DNA of 35,521 bases from Gemmatimonadaceae bacterium (lineage in GTDB: Bacteria > Gemmatimonadota > Gemmatimonadetes > Gemmatimonadales > Gemmatimonadaceae): NCBI GenBank assembly GCA_014379205.1, contig JACMME010000123.1:1-35521 (forward strand), in the 5' to 3' direction. This document shows positions 19,111 through 28,210 of the stretch, piece after piece; the stretch's first letter is position 1, and each line of letters begins with the position of its first letter. Made by a program: the position numbers and the translations under genes. Below the pieces are notes generated by a model. It made no database searches and had not been told where the DNA came from. It saw nothing but the letters and a program-made list of their open reading frames with translations.

Positions 19111-19400
19111 CCTTTCAGAAGATTGATGTTTTGCAGGTTTACTGTTTCGCGATGCCTGAAAATCGAGATGATAATGGCAAGCCCTACCGCAGCCTCCGCG
19201 GCCGCCACAGTCATGACGAAGATTACGAAAATCTGTCCGGCTGCGCCGTACAGCTTCGAAAACGCAACAAATGTGAGATTCACTGCATTGAGCATGAGCT
19301 CAACGCACATGAAAATGATGATCGCATTCCGGCGCGTCAGAACCCCTACCACCCCTATCGTGAACAGGACCGCGGAAAAGAACAGCGCTTCGTTGATCAT
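19107..19400 (-). CDS. nuoK: NADH-quinone oxidoreductase subunit K
   Basis: This is a small three-helix membrane subunit of complex I (97 residues), related to MrpC. It has the conserved [20 protein letters not shown] helix with a buried Glu, and a second Glu in [18 protein letters not shown]; both are part of the central charge axis of the membrane arm. Start is ATG at 19400, one base after the nuoJ stop. Length and order (J-K-L) are standard. Confidence 0.97.
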   Translation of the reverse strand: MINEALFFSAVLFTIGVVGVLTRRNAIIIFMCVELMLNAVNLTFVAFSKLYGAAGQIFVIFVMTVAAAEAAVGLAIIISIFRHRETVNLQNINLLKG

Positions 19401-19401
19401 G

Positions 19402-19908
19402 TCAGCCTCTCCGCTTTGCCAGCAGCACAGCTCCTACGATGGCTGCGAGCAGAAGAACGCTGGTGACCTCGAACGCCAGCAAATACTCGTTGAAGAGTGG
19501 TTGAGCTATGCCGGTGATGACGTTGCGCGGAGCTTCGACGTCGGGAACAATGCGGGGCAACCGCTGCCTCTGAATGACCAGAATCTGCGCCAGAAGCACG
19601 ACTCCGATTCCCGCAGCTATAAGCTTCCCCCACGTTCCGCGCATGTCGGCGATGTCCGAAGGGTGGCCGAGGTTCAGCAACATGACCACGAACAGAAAGA
19701 CGACCATTATCGCGCCAGCATACACCAAAACCTGAATGGCGCCGATAAACTGCGCGTCCATCATTATGTACAGAGCTGACAGGCAGAACATGGTGTTGAC
19801 GAGCCAAAGCGCCGCAGCAACCGGGCTCTTCCTCGTGACAAATGCGAGCGCAGATGCGATTGCCAGGAGTCCGAAGATGTAGAAGTTGATCTGGTAGAAG
19901 TAGCCCAC
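19402..19908 (-). CDS. nuoJ: NADH-quinone oxidoreductase subunit J
   Basis: This is a five-helix membrane subunit of complex I near the quinone-coupling region. The 168 residues contain the hallmark [19 protein letters not shown] helix and the preceding [26 protein letters not shown], with the final helix followed by a short basic tail AKRRG. Start is GTG at 19908 ([12 protein letters not shown]), 3 nt after nuoI. No ATG closer to the conserved region gives a full first helix. Confidence 0.96.
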   Translation of the reverse strand: MGYFYQINFYIFGLLAIASALAFVTRKSPVAAALWLVNTMFCLSALYIMMDAQFIGAIQVLVYAGAIMVVFLFVVMLLNLGHPSDIADMRGTWGKLIAAGIGVVLLAQILVIQRQRLPRIVPDVEAPRNVITGIAQPLFNEYLLAFEVTSVLLLAAIVGAVLLAKRRG

Positions 19909-19911
19909 GAT

Positions 19912-20409
19912 CTATTCGCCTTTCGGGTCGTCCGGGTCCCACATCTCGCACACCGGGTGCGTCTGCGCCGTGAGGCGCTCGAGATCATACACGAAGCCCG
20001 CGCGGCTGTACTCCGAATTCTCATAGTGCCGGCCAACGTGAATCGCTTCCTCGGGACACACCTCCTGGCAGTAGCCGCAGAAGATGCACCGAAACTCGTC
20101 GATCTCGTAGATCAGTGGGTAACGGTTCCCTTCCTCGTCCTCCCCAGGCACGAGCTTGATGCAGTTTGCCGGACAGATTTGCGGACACAGTCCACACGCC
20201 ACGCATTTCGATTTGCCGGTTTCATCGGTGAGCATCCGGTGAGTCCCCCGCCACCGTGGCGAAATGGGCCACTTCTCCTCCGGATATTGAACCGTCACCT
20301 TGTGCGGATCGATCATGTGCTTGAACGTCAGCGCCATGCCGCTAAGCATGGCACGAACGTAGCTCACCTGCTCCGTCGGCCGGTCGAGCACCTTCACTCC
20401 GATTGCCAT
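19912..20409 (-). CDS. nuoI: NADH-quinone oxidoreductase subunit I
   Basis: This is the peripheral subunit of complex I holding clusters N6a and N6b. The 165 residues contain two 4Fe-4S motifs, CVACGLCPQICP (Cys69, 72, 75, 79) and CIFCGYCQEVCPEEAI (Cys108, 111, 114, 118). They are preceded by the family's PRWRGTH segment. All eight ligands are intact. ATG at 20409 has a weak AGAAG ribosome site; the gap from nuoH is 19 nt. Confidence 0.98.
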   Translation of the reverse strand: MAIGVKVLDRPTEQVSYVRAMLSGMALTFKHMIDPHKVTVQYPEEKWPISPRWRGTHRMLTDETGKSKCVACGLCPQICPANCIKLVPGEDEEGNRYPLIYEIDEFRCIFCGYCQEVCPEEAIHVGRHYENSEYSRAGFVYDLERLTAQTHPVCEMWDPDDPKGE

Positions 20410-20428
20410 CTAGCTTCTCGTCTCGGGT

Positions 20429-21709
20429 CTAATGCACTGAATCCGGCGTAAGCGCCGGTCGTACTCCCATTGCGCGCAGCCTCGCCAGCCGGTCCGCCTG
20501 AGCTCTGCTGCTCGCCGGACTTATGAGCTTGCCGTGATCGAGCATGACGAAAAGGATTGCCGCCAGCATCACGTTCACGCCGCCCAGGATTGCGCCCCAC
20601 ATTGCCCCAGGCCGGATGCCCAGCCAATCCAGCCAGAGCAGCAGCGCGGCTATAACGATCACATACACGAGCGCGACGGGAAGCATGAACTTCCAGCCGA
20701 GCGACATGAGCTGGTCGTAGCGAAATCGCGGCAGCGTCCAGCGAACCCACATATAGAAGAAGAGGAAGAAGAGCACCTTCACACTGAACGCTGTGGCTGT
20801 GGCAAGCGTCTTCCAGATCGTCCACGGTGCCTGGTTATCCCACAAGGTGAATGGAATGTCCCATCCTCCGAAGAAGAGCGTGGCGATCAAGGCGCTCGCT
20901 GTCACCATGTTGGAATACTCGGCTATGAAGAACATCGAAAACTTCATGGCGCTGTATTCCGTGTGGTAACCGGCGATCAGCTCGGACTCTGCTTCGGGAA
21001 GATCAAAGGGCAGGCGGTTCGTCTCCGCGAACGCGGCCACGAGGAAAATGAAAAACGCTATTGTGAGTCCGAAGAAATTCCAGACCGTGGTAGCCTGCTG
21101 GAAGATGATCTCGTTGAGAGAAACGTTGCCGGCGACGAGAAGTACGGCGACGGTCGAAAGCCCCATGGAGATTTCGTACGAAACCATCTGCGCGCTGGAG
21201 CGGAGACCGCCGAGCAGCGAGTACTTGTTGTTCGACGACCAACCGGCGAGCACGATTCCGTAGACTCCAAGCGAGGTGAGCGCCAGGATGTAGAGAAAGC
21301 CGATTGGCAGATCGGCGACCACCATGTCGATTCGTCCCCACCTCGTCGAGATCGGAGAGGCGAACGGAATGACCGCGAATGTCAGAAGCGCTGGTATGAA
21401 CGCGAGCATTGGCGCCAGGATGAAAATCGGCTTGTATGCGGCGTCCGGATAGGTCTCTTCCTTCATGATGTTCTTGAGACCATCCGCCGCCGGCTGAAGC
21501 AAGCCGCCAGGCCCCACGCGATTTGGTCCGTGCCGGTCCTGAATCCACGCCGAGATTTTTCTTTCTGCCAGCGTGAGCAGAGCCACGCCCACGAGCGTCA
21601 CGGTAAAGACGGTGATCATCTTGATCACCGTGAAAATCATGAACGGCACCAGATTCGGAAGCCGAAGCGGGTCGGTGACCTGAAGCGCCAGCAATGCAAG
21701 CTCCGTCAC
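20429..21709 (-). CDS. nuoH: NADH-quinone oxidoreductase subunit H
   Basis: This membrane subunit forms much of the quinone chamber of complex I. The 426 residues carry LAERKISAWIQDRHGPNRVGP, the acidic loop FVAAFAETNRLPFDLPEAESELIAGYHTEYSAMKF-type sequence, and SLGWKFMLPVAL near the end, with about eight transmembrane helices. The C-terminus extends some 40 residues beyond the last helix into a charged tail ending SVH. The start is GTG overlapping the nuoG stop as GTGA. A long antisense frame over this gene is an artefact of its codon composition. Confidence 0.97.
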   Translation of the reverse strand: MTELALLALQVTDPLRLPNLVPFMIFTVIKMITVFTVTLVGVALLTLAERKISAWIQDRHGPNRVGPGGLLQPAADGLKNIMKEETYPDAAYKPIFILAPMLAFIPALLTFAVIPFASPISTRWGRIDMVVADLPIGFLYILALTSLGVYGIVLAGWSSNNKYSLLGGLRSSAQMVSYEISMGLSTVAVLLVAGNVSLNEIIFQQATTVWNFFGLTIAFFIFLVAAFAETNRLPFDLPEAESELIAGYHTEYSAMKFSMFFIAEYSNMVTASALIATLFFGGWDIPFTLWDNQAPWTIWKTLATATAFSVKVLFFLFFYMWVRWTLPRFRYDQLMSLGWKFMLPVALVYVIVIAALLLWLDWLGIRPGAMWGAILGGVNVMLAAILFVMLDHGKLISPASSRAQADRLARLRAMGVRPALTPDSVH

Positions 21710-23283
21710 CCTGTTGTCTCCGCCGGCTGCCTGCTTCCCTGGAGCCGGGCGCCCTTGAGACCGAGAGATTCGTAGCTCATCCCCGCGAATTCCGGACTGG
21801 CTCCCGCGAGAGCGGTGAACACCTCACTAGCGAGGAAATAACCGGCAGCGTCGCCCATGGCCTCGAGTAAGTCGCCGAGGGCCCACCAGGCGGGCCGAGC
21901 CATACCGGGCGCGGCCCGCGCCTGAAGGTATCGCTGCACTCGGCCATGAACGTTGGTGAAGGTGCCCTCCTCTTCTGTCACGTTGGTGACCGGGAGTACT
22001 ACCGTCGCGCTCCGAGCGTCTTCGGGCAGTGTCGTCCCGATGACGATAGAAGCCGAGGCCCTCGCCAGCGCTGATGGATCGATCTCGAGCGGCATCCCAC
22101 CTACGTCGGCGATCACCAGAACATCGCCCGACTGTATTCCGTCAAGCGGCGAGCTGGACCTTTCAAAGCCGAACATTTCCGCGCCTCGAACGTTGGCCGC
22201 GCGTTCAGCTCGAAGCGCCAGATCGGGTACGCCCAGCAGCGGAGCTTCCGGTCCCGTTTCGACAGTGAACAAGCCAAGACCACCAGTCTTGCGGATCAAC
22301 TTCGAAAGCATCCAGAGTGACTCATTCGACAACATGGGTGAGGCGAGTACGACAGCTCGCTTGCCGTTCAGAAGCTTTGCGGCATGATCCACCGCGGTGC
22401 TCCAGTCGGCTGCAACGAGTCTTTCCCCCTGGCGAACGAGTGGCGCCTCCAGGCGATTCTGCTCGTTCATCCAGCGATAGTTCAGCCGTCCGTGATCGCA
22501 CATGTAATATTTGTTCACTTCATCGTTCGGTCGCGCGCGAGTTCGAACGACGAAATTGTCACGCGTTTCAACGATGGAGTTGCACCCCTGAGTGCAATTC
22601 GGGCAGATGGACGGAGTTCGATCCAACTCCCAGGCGCGCGCCTTGTTGAGAAAATCCTTGGACACCAGCGCGCCAACCGGACACAAGTCGATCACGTTTC
22701 CGGCCCACGCGTGAGTGAGGTCCGCTCCTTCGAACTTGCCGATGATTGCTCGGTCCCCACGCTCGCTGACGTTCAGAACCGGCTCTCCAGCAACGTCGTC
22801 CATGAAACGCACACAGCGCGTGCAGAGAATGCAGCGATTCGTGACGTACAGAACGTCACCACCAAAATCCTCCATGGGGTTGAAGCGCTTTGGCTCCTGC
22901 AAACGACCCTCGGAGCGCCCCTCGCGATACGTGTAATCCTGCAGCTCGCACTCGCCCGCCTGATCGCAGATGGGACAATCGAGCGGATGATTGATAAGCA
23001 GAAACTCCAAAACGCCCTTGCGCGCTTCCAGAGCCTTCTCGCTGTGAACGTGCACCACCTGTCCTTCGGCTACCGCACTAGCGCACGCGGGTGCCAGCTT
23101 GGGCGCCTTTTCCACCTCAACCAGGCACATCCGGCAAACGCCGGCCACCGGCAGGCCCGGATGGTAGCAGTAGTGCGGGACCAATACTCCAGCGGCCTTG
23201 GCCGCCTCCAGTATTGACGTCCCTGAGGCGACGGAAACTTTCCGCCCCTCGATCGTAAGCGTGACCATTTGAGTTTCACCCAT
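21706..23283 (-). CDS. nuoG: NADH-quinone oxidoreductase subunit G, compact form
   Basis: This is the iron-sulfur electron-wire subunit of complex I (525 residues). N1b ligands are Cys39, 50, 53 and 67; N5 uses His99, Cys103, 106 and 112; N4 uses Cys151, 154, 157 and 201. A fourth motif, Cys227, 230, 234 and 262, fits the CxxCxxxCx27C signature of the optional N7 cluster. The molybdopterin-oxidoreductase-like C-terminal domain is much shorter than in E. coli NuoG (about 900 residues). The ATG at 23283 directly abuts the nuoF TAG; a second ATG five codons on (23268) is possible. The stop overlaps nuoH as GTGA. Confidence 0.96.
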   Translation of the reverse strand: MGETQMVTLTIEGRKVSVASGTSILEAAKAAGVLVPHYCYHPGLPVAGVCRMCLVEVEKAPKLAPACASAVAEGQVVHVHSEKALEARKGVLEFLLINHPLDCPICDQAGECELQDYTYREGRSEGRLQEPKRFNPMEDFGGDVLYVTNRCILCTRCVRFMDDVAGEPVLNVSERGDRAIIGKFEGADLTHAWAGNVIDLCPVGALVSKDFLNKARAWELDRTPSICPNCTQGCNSIVETRDNFVVRTRARPNDEVNKYYMCDHGRLNYRWMNEQNRLEAPLVRQGERLVAADWSTAVDHAAKLLNGKRAVVLASPMLSNESLWMLSKLIRKTGGLGLFTVETGPEAPLLGVPDLALRAERAANVRGAEMFGFERSSSPLDGIQSGDVLVIADVGGMPLEIDPSALARASASIVIGTTLPEDARSATVVLPVTNVTEEEGTFTNVHGRVQRYLQARAAPGMARPAWWALGDLLEAMGDAAGYFLASEVFTALAGASPEFAGMSYESLGLKGARLQGSRQPAETTG

Positions 23284-24597
23284 CTACGCCACCGATCTCG
23301 ACCGCAGCGGGCATCGCTTTCCTGTTATGTGAGCCTCGAATTCGTGGCGGAACTTTTTTATTCCGGAAACGATCGGAGCCGCGCATGAATCGCTCAGAAC
23401 GCATATTGTCTTGCCAGTCATGTTCTCGCTCAACTCCAGGAGCGTATCGAGATCCTGCATCGTGCCACCGCCCGCCTCGATTCGCTCCAGAATCTTGGTT
23501 ACCCAGGCCGTACCCTCGCGGCACTGGGTGCACTGCGCACAGCTTTCGTGCGCGAAGAAGCGCGCAAAACGTCCGATCAACTTTACCATGCATTGGGAGT
23601 CGTCGAAAACGATCACACCACCCGAACCCAGCATGGAGCCCTGAGCCACGAAGCCTTCATAGTCCATGAGAGTGGCTTCCGCTTCCTCGGGTGTTTGAAT
23701 TGGAACCGAGGCCCCACCCGGTACGATCGCCTTGAACTTCCTTCCGGGAAGGGGTCCACCGCACATCTCGTACAGAAAATCCTTGAACGGAAAGCCAAGA
23801 ACGACTTCGTAGTTGCCGGGCTTCGCGATGTTGCCGCAGACCGAGAACAGCTTCGTTCCCGTGCTTTTTGGATTGGACAGGCAGAACTTCTTGTACCACT
23901 CGGCGCCGTTGACGAGAATCTGAGGAACTGCAGCGAGAGTCTCTACATTGTTGATTGTGGTAGGCTGACCGAAGAGTCCGGCGACTGCGGGGAACGGCGG
24001 CTTGATTCTGGGGTTGCCGCGGCGACCCTCGATTGAATTCATGAGCGCCGTTTCCTCGCCGCAGATGTACGCGCCGGCACCCTTGTGTATGTAGATGTTC
24101 ACAGTCTTGCCGGTGCCCATCGCGTTTGCGCCCAGCACACCGGCGTCGTATGCCTCGCCAAGCGCGTTGCCTACCGCACGCAGAGGCTCCGAGAATTCGC
24201 CGCGAATGTAGATGAAACACGTCTCCGCCCCGATCGCGTAAGACCCGATGGCGCAACCTTCAATGAGCGCGTGCGGGGTCCACCTCATGATCTCCCGATC
24301 CTTGAAAGTTCCGGGCTCGGATTCGTCGGCGTTGCAGCATAGGTAGTGTGGCTTTCCGTCGCCGGGCTTCATGAAAGACCATTTGAGTCCGGTGGGAAAG
24401 CCCGCGCCGCCGCGCCCCCGCAGTCCCGACTCCTTCAGGACGTTGACGATGGCGGCGGGCTCCATGCCGAGCGCCATCTCCAGCGCCTTGTATCCGCCGC
24501 GCTGTTTCCAGCCGTCCAGGGAAAGGGCGTTCGAATCACCGAAGTGGCGTGACAGAACCGCTTCCTCGCGTGCGTGAATCGCGTGCGGAAAACCCAT
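23284..24597 (-). CDS. nuoF: NADH-quinone oxidoreductase subunit F
   Basis: This is the NADH- and FMN-binding subunit of complex I. The 437 residues contain the glycine-rich NADH loop GRGGAGFPTG (61-70), the FMN-site NADESEPGTFKDRE (89-102) and the GAYICGEETALMNSIEG segment. N3 cluster ligands are Cys353, 356 and 359 (ESCAQCTQCREG) and Cys399 (KTICVLSD). All known cofactor motifs are intact. The ATG at 24597 shares one base with the nuoE stop (TGATG). Confidence 0.98.
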   Translation of the reverse strand: MGFPHAIHAREEAVLSRHFGDSNALSLDGWKQRGGYKALEMALGMEPAAIVNVLKESGLRGRGGAGFPTGLKWSFMKPGDGKPHYLCCNADESEPGTFKDREIMRWTPHALIEGCAIGSYAIGAETCFIYIRGEFSEPLRAVGNALGEAYDAGVLGANAMGTGKTVNIYIHKGAGAYICGEETALMNSIEGRRGNPRIKPPFPAVAGLFGQPTTINNVETLAAVPQILVNGAEWYKKFCLSNPKSTGTKLFSVCGNIAKPGNYEVVLGFPFKDFLYEMCGGPLPGRKFKAIVPGGASVPIQTPEEAEATLMDYEGFVAQGSMLGSGGVIVFDDSQCMVKLIGRFARFFAHESCAQCTQCREGTAWVTKILERIEAGGGTMQDLDTLLELSENMTGKTICVLSDSCAAPIVSGIKKFRHEFEAHITGKRCPLRSRSVA

Positions 24598-25160
24598 CAG
24601 CGCAGCTGTGCGAGAATGGTGGATACCTTGTCAGGAGTCACTGATTCCACGAACTCCTCGTTGATCATTATCGGCGTCGCGAATCCGCATGCGCCAAGAC
24701 ATTCCACTTCTATGACGGTGAACTTTCCATCGGGTGAAGTCGATCCCAGCTCGCCGCAGCCGGTGTGACGCAGCAAGGCGGCTACCGTGTCCTCGGCTCC
24801 GCAAGCCATGCATGGCGACGTAGTGCAAACCTGAACGAAATAGCGGCCCACCGGGTGTTGGTGGTACATCGTGTAGAACGTGACCACACCCTTTACGTAC
24901 GCAGGAGTCAGCTCGAGCGCCTGCGCCACTTCGGCCATCGAGTGCTCGCTCACCCAACCTCTTGCGTCCTGAACCAGCCAGAGCGCCGGAAGGAGCGCGG
25001 CCATTTTCGTTGGATAGCGCTCGAGAATGCGATTCAATTCGTCGCGAACACCGCCCAGGAGAACTGGCTGATAGCTTTCCTCGTTCGAATGTCCCGCGGC
25101 TCCGTGTGGGGCGTGCGCGGGAGAGTGCACGCTTCCGGTTTCACCGCCCGGCGGCGTCAC
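24597..25160 (-). CDS. nuoE: NADH-quinone oxidoreductase subunit E
   Basis: This is the N1a [2Fe-2S] subunit of complex I, 187 residues. A thioredoxin-like ferredoxin fold carries Cys112 and Cys117 (CTTSPCMACG) and Cys154 and Cys158 (CLGACGFATP). It begins with about 30 residues of low-complexity, His-containing sequence before the family domain (LNRILERYPTKMAALLPAL). The GTG at 25160 overlaps the nuoD stop as GTGA; the frame runs up to 25286 inside nuoD, which I reject. Standard position D-E-F. Confidence 0.97.
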   Translation of the reverse strand: MTPPGGETGSVHSPAHAPHGAAGHSNEESYQPVLLGGVRDELNRILERYPTKMAALLPALWLVQDARGWVSEHSMAEVAQALELTPAYVKGVVTFYTMYHQHPVGRYFVQVCTTSPCMACGAEDTVAALLRHTGCGELGSTSPDGKFTVIEVECLGACGFATPIMINEEFVESVTPDKVSTILAQLR

Positions 25161-26470
25161 CTGTCGATCTCTCCCATTACGATATCTATGCTCGCGTTGA
25201 TAGCGATTACATCTGACAGAAGGTGCCCTTCCACCATTTTGGAGATCGCCGACAGGTTGACGAAAGAAGGCGGACGGATCCTCCACCGGACCGGTTTGCC
25301 TGTGCCGTCGGAAACCATGTAGTAGCCCTTTTCCCCCTTGGGGCTTTCGACGGCGACGTACGATTCACCGAGAGGGGGGCGCGCTCCCTCCATAACCTGC
25401 TTGAAGTGGTGAATCATGGATTCCATATCGCTCATCGCTTTCGACTTGGGAGGCAGAATCACACGATGATCGTCGATGTTCACGGGGCCGTCCGGAAGCC
25501 GTTTCGCCGCCTGCTCCAGAATCCTGACCGACTGCCGCAACTCCTCGACCCTGACGAGGTACCGATCGTACACGTCTCCATGTGAGCCCACGGGCACGTC
25601 GAAGTCATACGTCTCGTAATCCAGATACGGGAAGTCGCGCCGCACATCGAAGGCAACGCCGCTTGCACGCACCATCGGACCCGAGAGCCCGTAGTTCACA
25701 GCCTCCTCTCCCGTCATCGCCCCAATCCCCACGGTGCGTCCTACCCAGATCGCGTTGCGTGTCAGCATGCGATCGACTTCATCAATCGTCTTCGGGAAGT
25801 TACGGATGAAGAAATTCAGATTCTCCATCCAACCGTTGGGGATATCCGCTGCCATGCCGCCAACGCGTGTCGCGCTGGTCGTAAGACGCGCGCCAACCCA
25901 ATCCTCGAGGAGCTTGTACACATTCTCCCGCTGCTCGAAGCTCCAGAGAAATGGTGTGAAGGCGCCTATGTCAATGCATGTGGTGCCGAGCCAGACAAGG
26001 TGCGAAATGATACGCGACAGCTCCATCGCTATCACTCGCAGCACCACGCACCGGGGAGTTACGTCAATGCCGAAGAGCCGTTCGGCGCCAAGCGCAAAGG
26101 CGACGTTATTACCGATCGAGTTGAGGTAATCCTCGCGATCCGTCCAGGGTATGATCTGATTGTACTGCCGGTATTCTCCGATCTTCTCGAACCCACAGTG
26201 CAGGTAGCCGACGTGCGGAATGCACCGGACGACCGTTTCGCCATCGAGCTCGAGCACGAGTCTCAATACGCCGTGCGTGGCAGGATGCTGCGGCCCGATG
26301 TTGATGAGCATATGCTCGCCCTCGAGCTGCGGCTCGATGGGTGGTGGTGGCTCGAGGGTTGAAACCCCCCCATTCTCCGTAACTGTCAGTGGTGAGCGGA
26401 CTGCACGACCGCTCCGGTCAATTCCGGACGTGCCGAGCGCGACTTCCACCGTTCGTTTTAGAGTTGCCAT
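25157..26470 (-). CDS. nuoD: NADH-quinone oxidoreductase subunit D
   Basis: This is the 49-kDa-type subunit of complex I that shapes the quinone-binding site. The 437 residues have NIGPQHPATHGVLRLVLELDGE with the quinone-site His, PHVGYLHCGFEKIGE and YNQIIPWTDREDYLN. The GPMVRASGVAFDVRRDFPY block and the C-terminal DIVMGEIDR are also present. It is a free-standing subunit, not a NuoCD fusion. There is an N-terminal extension of about 45 residues before the family domain. ATG at 26470, 2 nt after nuoC. Confidence 0.98.
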   Translation of the reverse strand: MATLKRTVEVALGTSGIDRSGRAVRSPLTVTENGGVSTLEPPPPIEPQLEGEHMLINIGPQHPATHGVLRLVLELDGETVVRCIPHVGYLHCGFEKIGEYRQYNQIIPWTDREDYLNSIGNNVAFALGAERLFGIDVTPRCVVLRVIAMELSRIISHLVWLGTTCIDIGAFTPFLWSFEQRENVYKLLEDWVGARLTTSATRVGGMAADIPNGWMENLNFFIRNFPKTIDEVDRMLTRNAIWVGRTVGIGAMTGEEAVNYGLSGPMVRASGVAFDVRRDFPYLDYETYDFDVPVGSHGDVYDRYLVRVEELRQSVRILEQAAKRLPDGPVNIDDHRVILPPKSKAMSDMESMIHHFKQVMEGARPPLGESYVAVESPKGEKGYYMVSDGTGKPVRWRIRPPSFVNLSAISKMVEGHLLSDVIAINASIDIVMGEIDR

Positions 26471-26472
26471 AC

Positions 26473-27174
26473 CTACTCCCCCGTCCTTTCGCCGCCGCGC
26501 AGCCGGTTACGCATGTCCTCCGGTAGATCCTCGAACGCCTCAGCGATGCTCAGCTCTTCCATGGAATACCGCGCTTCTGGATTTGCCGAAAGCGCCTGCC
26601 GAAGCTGTTCGGCTCGGCTGAAGCGACCGCGAAGCGGGAAGTCCTTTCGCAAGGGATAGCCTTCGCGGTACTGCTCCCACATCAGAATGCGCCGAAGATC
26701 GGGATGTCCCTTGAACTTGATCCCGAACATGTCATAGCACTCGCGCTCGAGCCAATCAGCGCCCTTGTAGATGCTCCACACGCTGTCGACCTCCAAAGGC
26801 CGATCCTTCCGCAGTTCCGCCTTAATGCGCAGGAAGCGGCGATATGGGAGGGAGCGCACATGCCAAACTACTTCAAGCAGCCGCTCGAGATCGCGGTATT
26901 CGACGGCCGTTACGTCGGACAGGTAGTCGTACCGCTGGGCAGGATCATCATGCAGCCACTGTATGATCTCTTTCACGGCGGCAGGATCGACATAAACGAT
27001 TGTCTCTCCCCAGATGACATCTACGCGTTTGATGGCGGAGCCAAAACGGTTCTGCAGATCCGCAGCGGAAGGATTGGCCGGACCGCCACGGTTCGGAACG
27101 TTCCTCTGCGTGACTGGGGCCGCGGCGTCAGGTGCCGCGCTCCCGGGAATTACCGCGGAGAAGCGTGACTTCAC
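26473..27174 (-). CDS. nuoC: NADH-quinone oxidoreductase subunit C
   Basis: This is the 30-kDa-type peripheral subunit of complex I, 233 residues. The conserved core [13 protein letters not shown] is followed by the signature [23 protein letters not shown] and [10 protein letters not shown] Pro/Ala-rich N-terminal leader of about 40 residues and a C-terminal charged tail flank it. The start is GTG at 27174 overlapping the nuoB stop as GTGA; a later start inside the leader cannot be excluded. Confidence 0.96.
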   Translation of the reverse strand: MKSRFSAVIPGSAAPDAAAPVTQRNVPNRGGPANPSAADLQNRFGSAIKRVDVIWGETIVYVDPAAVKEIIQWLHDDPAQRYDYLSDVTAVEYRDLERLLEVVWHVRSLPYRRFLRIKAELRKDRPLEVDSVWSIYKGADWLERECYDMFGIKFKGHPDLRRILMWEQYREGYPLRKDFPLRGRFSRAEQLRQALSANPEARYSMEELSIAEAFEDLPEDMRNRLRGGERTGE

Positions 27175-27797
27175 AGACCTGATCGCGTTTGGTGTACCGA
27201 ATTTCCGAATGGCTCCGATAGCTCATCTATTGCCGCAGCCGGGATGTAGAGACCACTTCCGGAGTTCGGCTCCATCTCATCGCGAATCAGCTTATCCGCC
27301 ATCCTCTCGTTCGTGATTTTTTCCTGCAGCATGCGGATGCCGTAAATCAATCCCTCCGGCCGCGGGGGGCACCCCGGCACATAAACGTCCACGGGAATGA
27401 TTGTATCGATGCCCTGCACCACAGCGTAATTGTCGAACATGCCGCCAGACGATGCACACGCTCCCATGGAAATACACCACTTCGGCTGCGGCATCTGCTG
27501 CCAGATCATTCGTATTACGGGCGCCAACTTGAACGGAACTCTTCCAGCACAGATGAGAACGTCGGCCTGCCTGGGAGAAAAGCTCATGCGCTCCATTCCG
27601 AAGCGGGCGAGGTCGAATCGGCTCGCGGCAGTAGCCATGAACTCGATAGCGCAACATGCCGTACCGAATGGCATTGGCCAGAGGGAGTTTTTGCGCGACC
27701 AGTTTACCAGCGTATCGAGCGTGGTCGTGAGCCAGCTCTCATGCGACTCGGGATCATGTGTAACGATCCGGGTATCGGAGCGCGCGGTCAATCCCAT
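27171..27797 (-). CDS. nuoB: NADH-quinone oxidoreductase subunit B
   Basis: This is the PSST-type subunit carrying the terminal cluster N2 next to quinone. The 208 residues contain the ligands Cys48 and Cys49 ([11 protein letters not shown]), Cys114 ([16 protein letters not shown]) and Cys143 ([11 protein letters not shown]). The ATG at 27797 has a strong AAGGGGG ribosome site about 8 nt upstream and overlaps the end of nuoA by 10 nt. The longer frame to 27956 overlaps nuoA and is rejected. The C-terminal tail ends [14 protein letters not shown], with no known motif. Confidence 0.98.
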   Translation of the reverse strand: MGLTARSDTRIVTHDPESHESWLTTTLDTLVNWSRKNSLWPMPFGTACCAIEFMATAASRFDLARFGMERMSFSPRQADVLICAGRVPFKLAPVIRMIWQQMPQPKWCISMGACASSGGMFDNYAVVQGIDTIIPVDVYVPGCPPRPEGLIYGIRMLQEKITNERMADKLIRDEMEPNSGSGLYIPAAAIDELSEPFGNSVHQTRSGL

Positions 27798-28195
27798 TGC
27801 AGCGCCCCCTTTTTCCATACGTACGCGAGGCCCACGAAGAGAATCAACATGAACACCAGCATCTCGCCCAGTCCAAAAAACGACGTGTTGCCCGCGGGGC
27901 ACAATCCATTCGAAAGCGGAACCGCGCAAGACAGCTGCCTGTAGTGGCTCGCCCACGGAATCATGAATACGGTCTCGATATCGAAGATGATGAACAGCAT
28001 CGCAACGAGATAAAACTTCACCGAGAACCGCTCGCGCGCGTCGCCCAGAGGCGGAATTCCCGATTCATACGCACTTTGCTTAACAGCCGTGGGGCGCGAG
28101 CGCATTGTGAGATGCGAAAGCCCAAGCATCATCACCGCGTTCATGATGACGAAGCCCATTAGCAATAACAGCGGCAGATATGCTCGAATTTCCAT
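27788..28195 (-). CDS. nuoA: NADH-quinone oxidoreductase subunit A
   Basis: This is a three-helix membrane subunit of complex I, 135 residues. It has the diagnostic [35 protein letters not shown] loop and helix, with the Cys of the usual YECG motif replaced by Ser. The last helix ends [12 protein letters not shown] prefer ATG at 28195 because GGAAA lies 7 nt upstream; an ATG at 28210 would add five residues but has only the palindrome before it. A 25-residue loop with two Cys ([15 protein letters not shown]) between helices 2 and 3 is longer than usual. It is the first gene of the nuo operon. Confidence 0.95.
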   Translation of the reverse strand: MEIRAYLPLLLLMGFVIMNAVMMLGLSHLTMRSRPTAVKQSAYESGIPPLGDARERFSVKFYLVAMLFIIFDIETVFMIPWASHYRQLSCAVPLSNGLCPAGNTSFFGLGEMLVFMLILFVGLAYVWKKGALQWD

Positions 28196-28210
28196 CGCGT
28201 TTCCGCCCAT

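Noticed and set aside
18856..19779. A 307-codon plus-strand open frame
   Set aside because: It is antisense to nuoL, nuoK and nuoJ together and shows no recognisable domain; it arises from codon bias.
20534..21775. A 413-codon open frame on the plus strand
   Set aside because: It lies wholly antisense to nuoH, whose protein is fully conserved. The product is an improbable Glu/Arg/His-rich sequence typical of antisense frames over membrane-protein genes.
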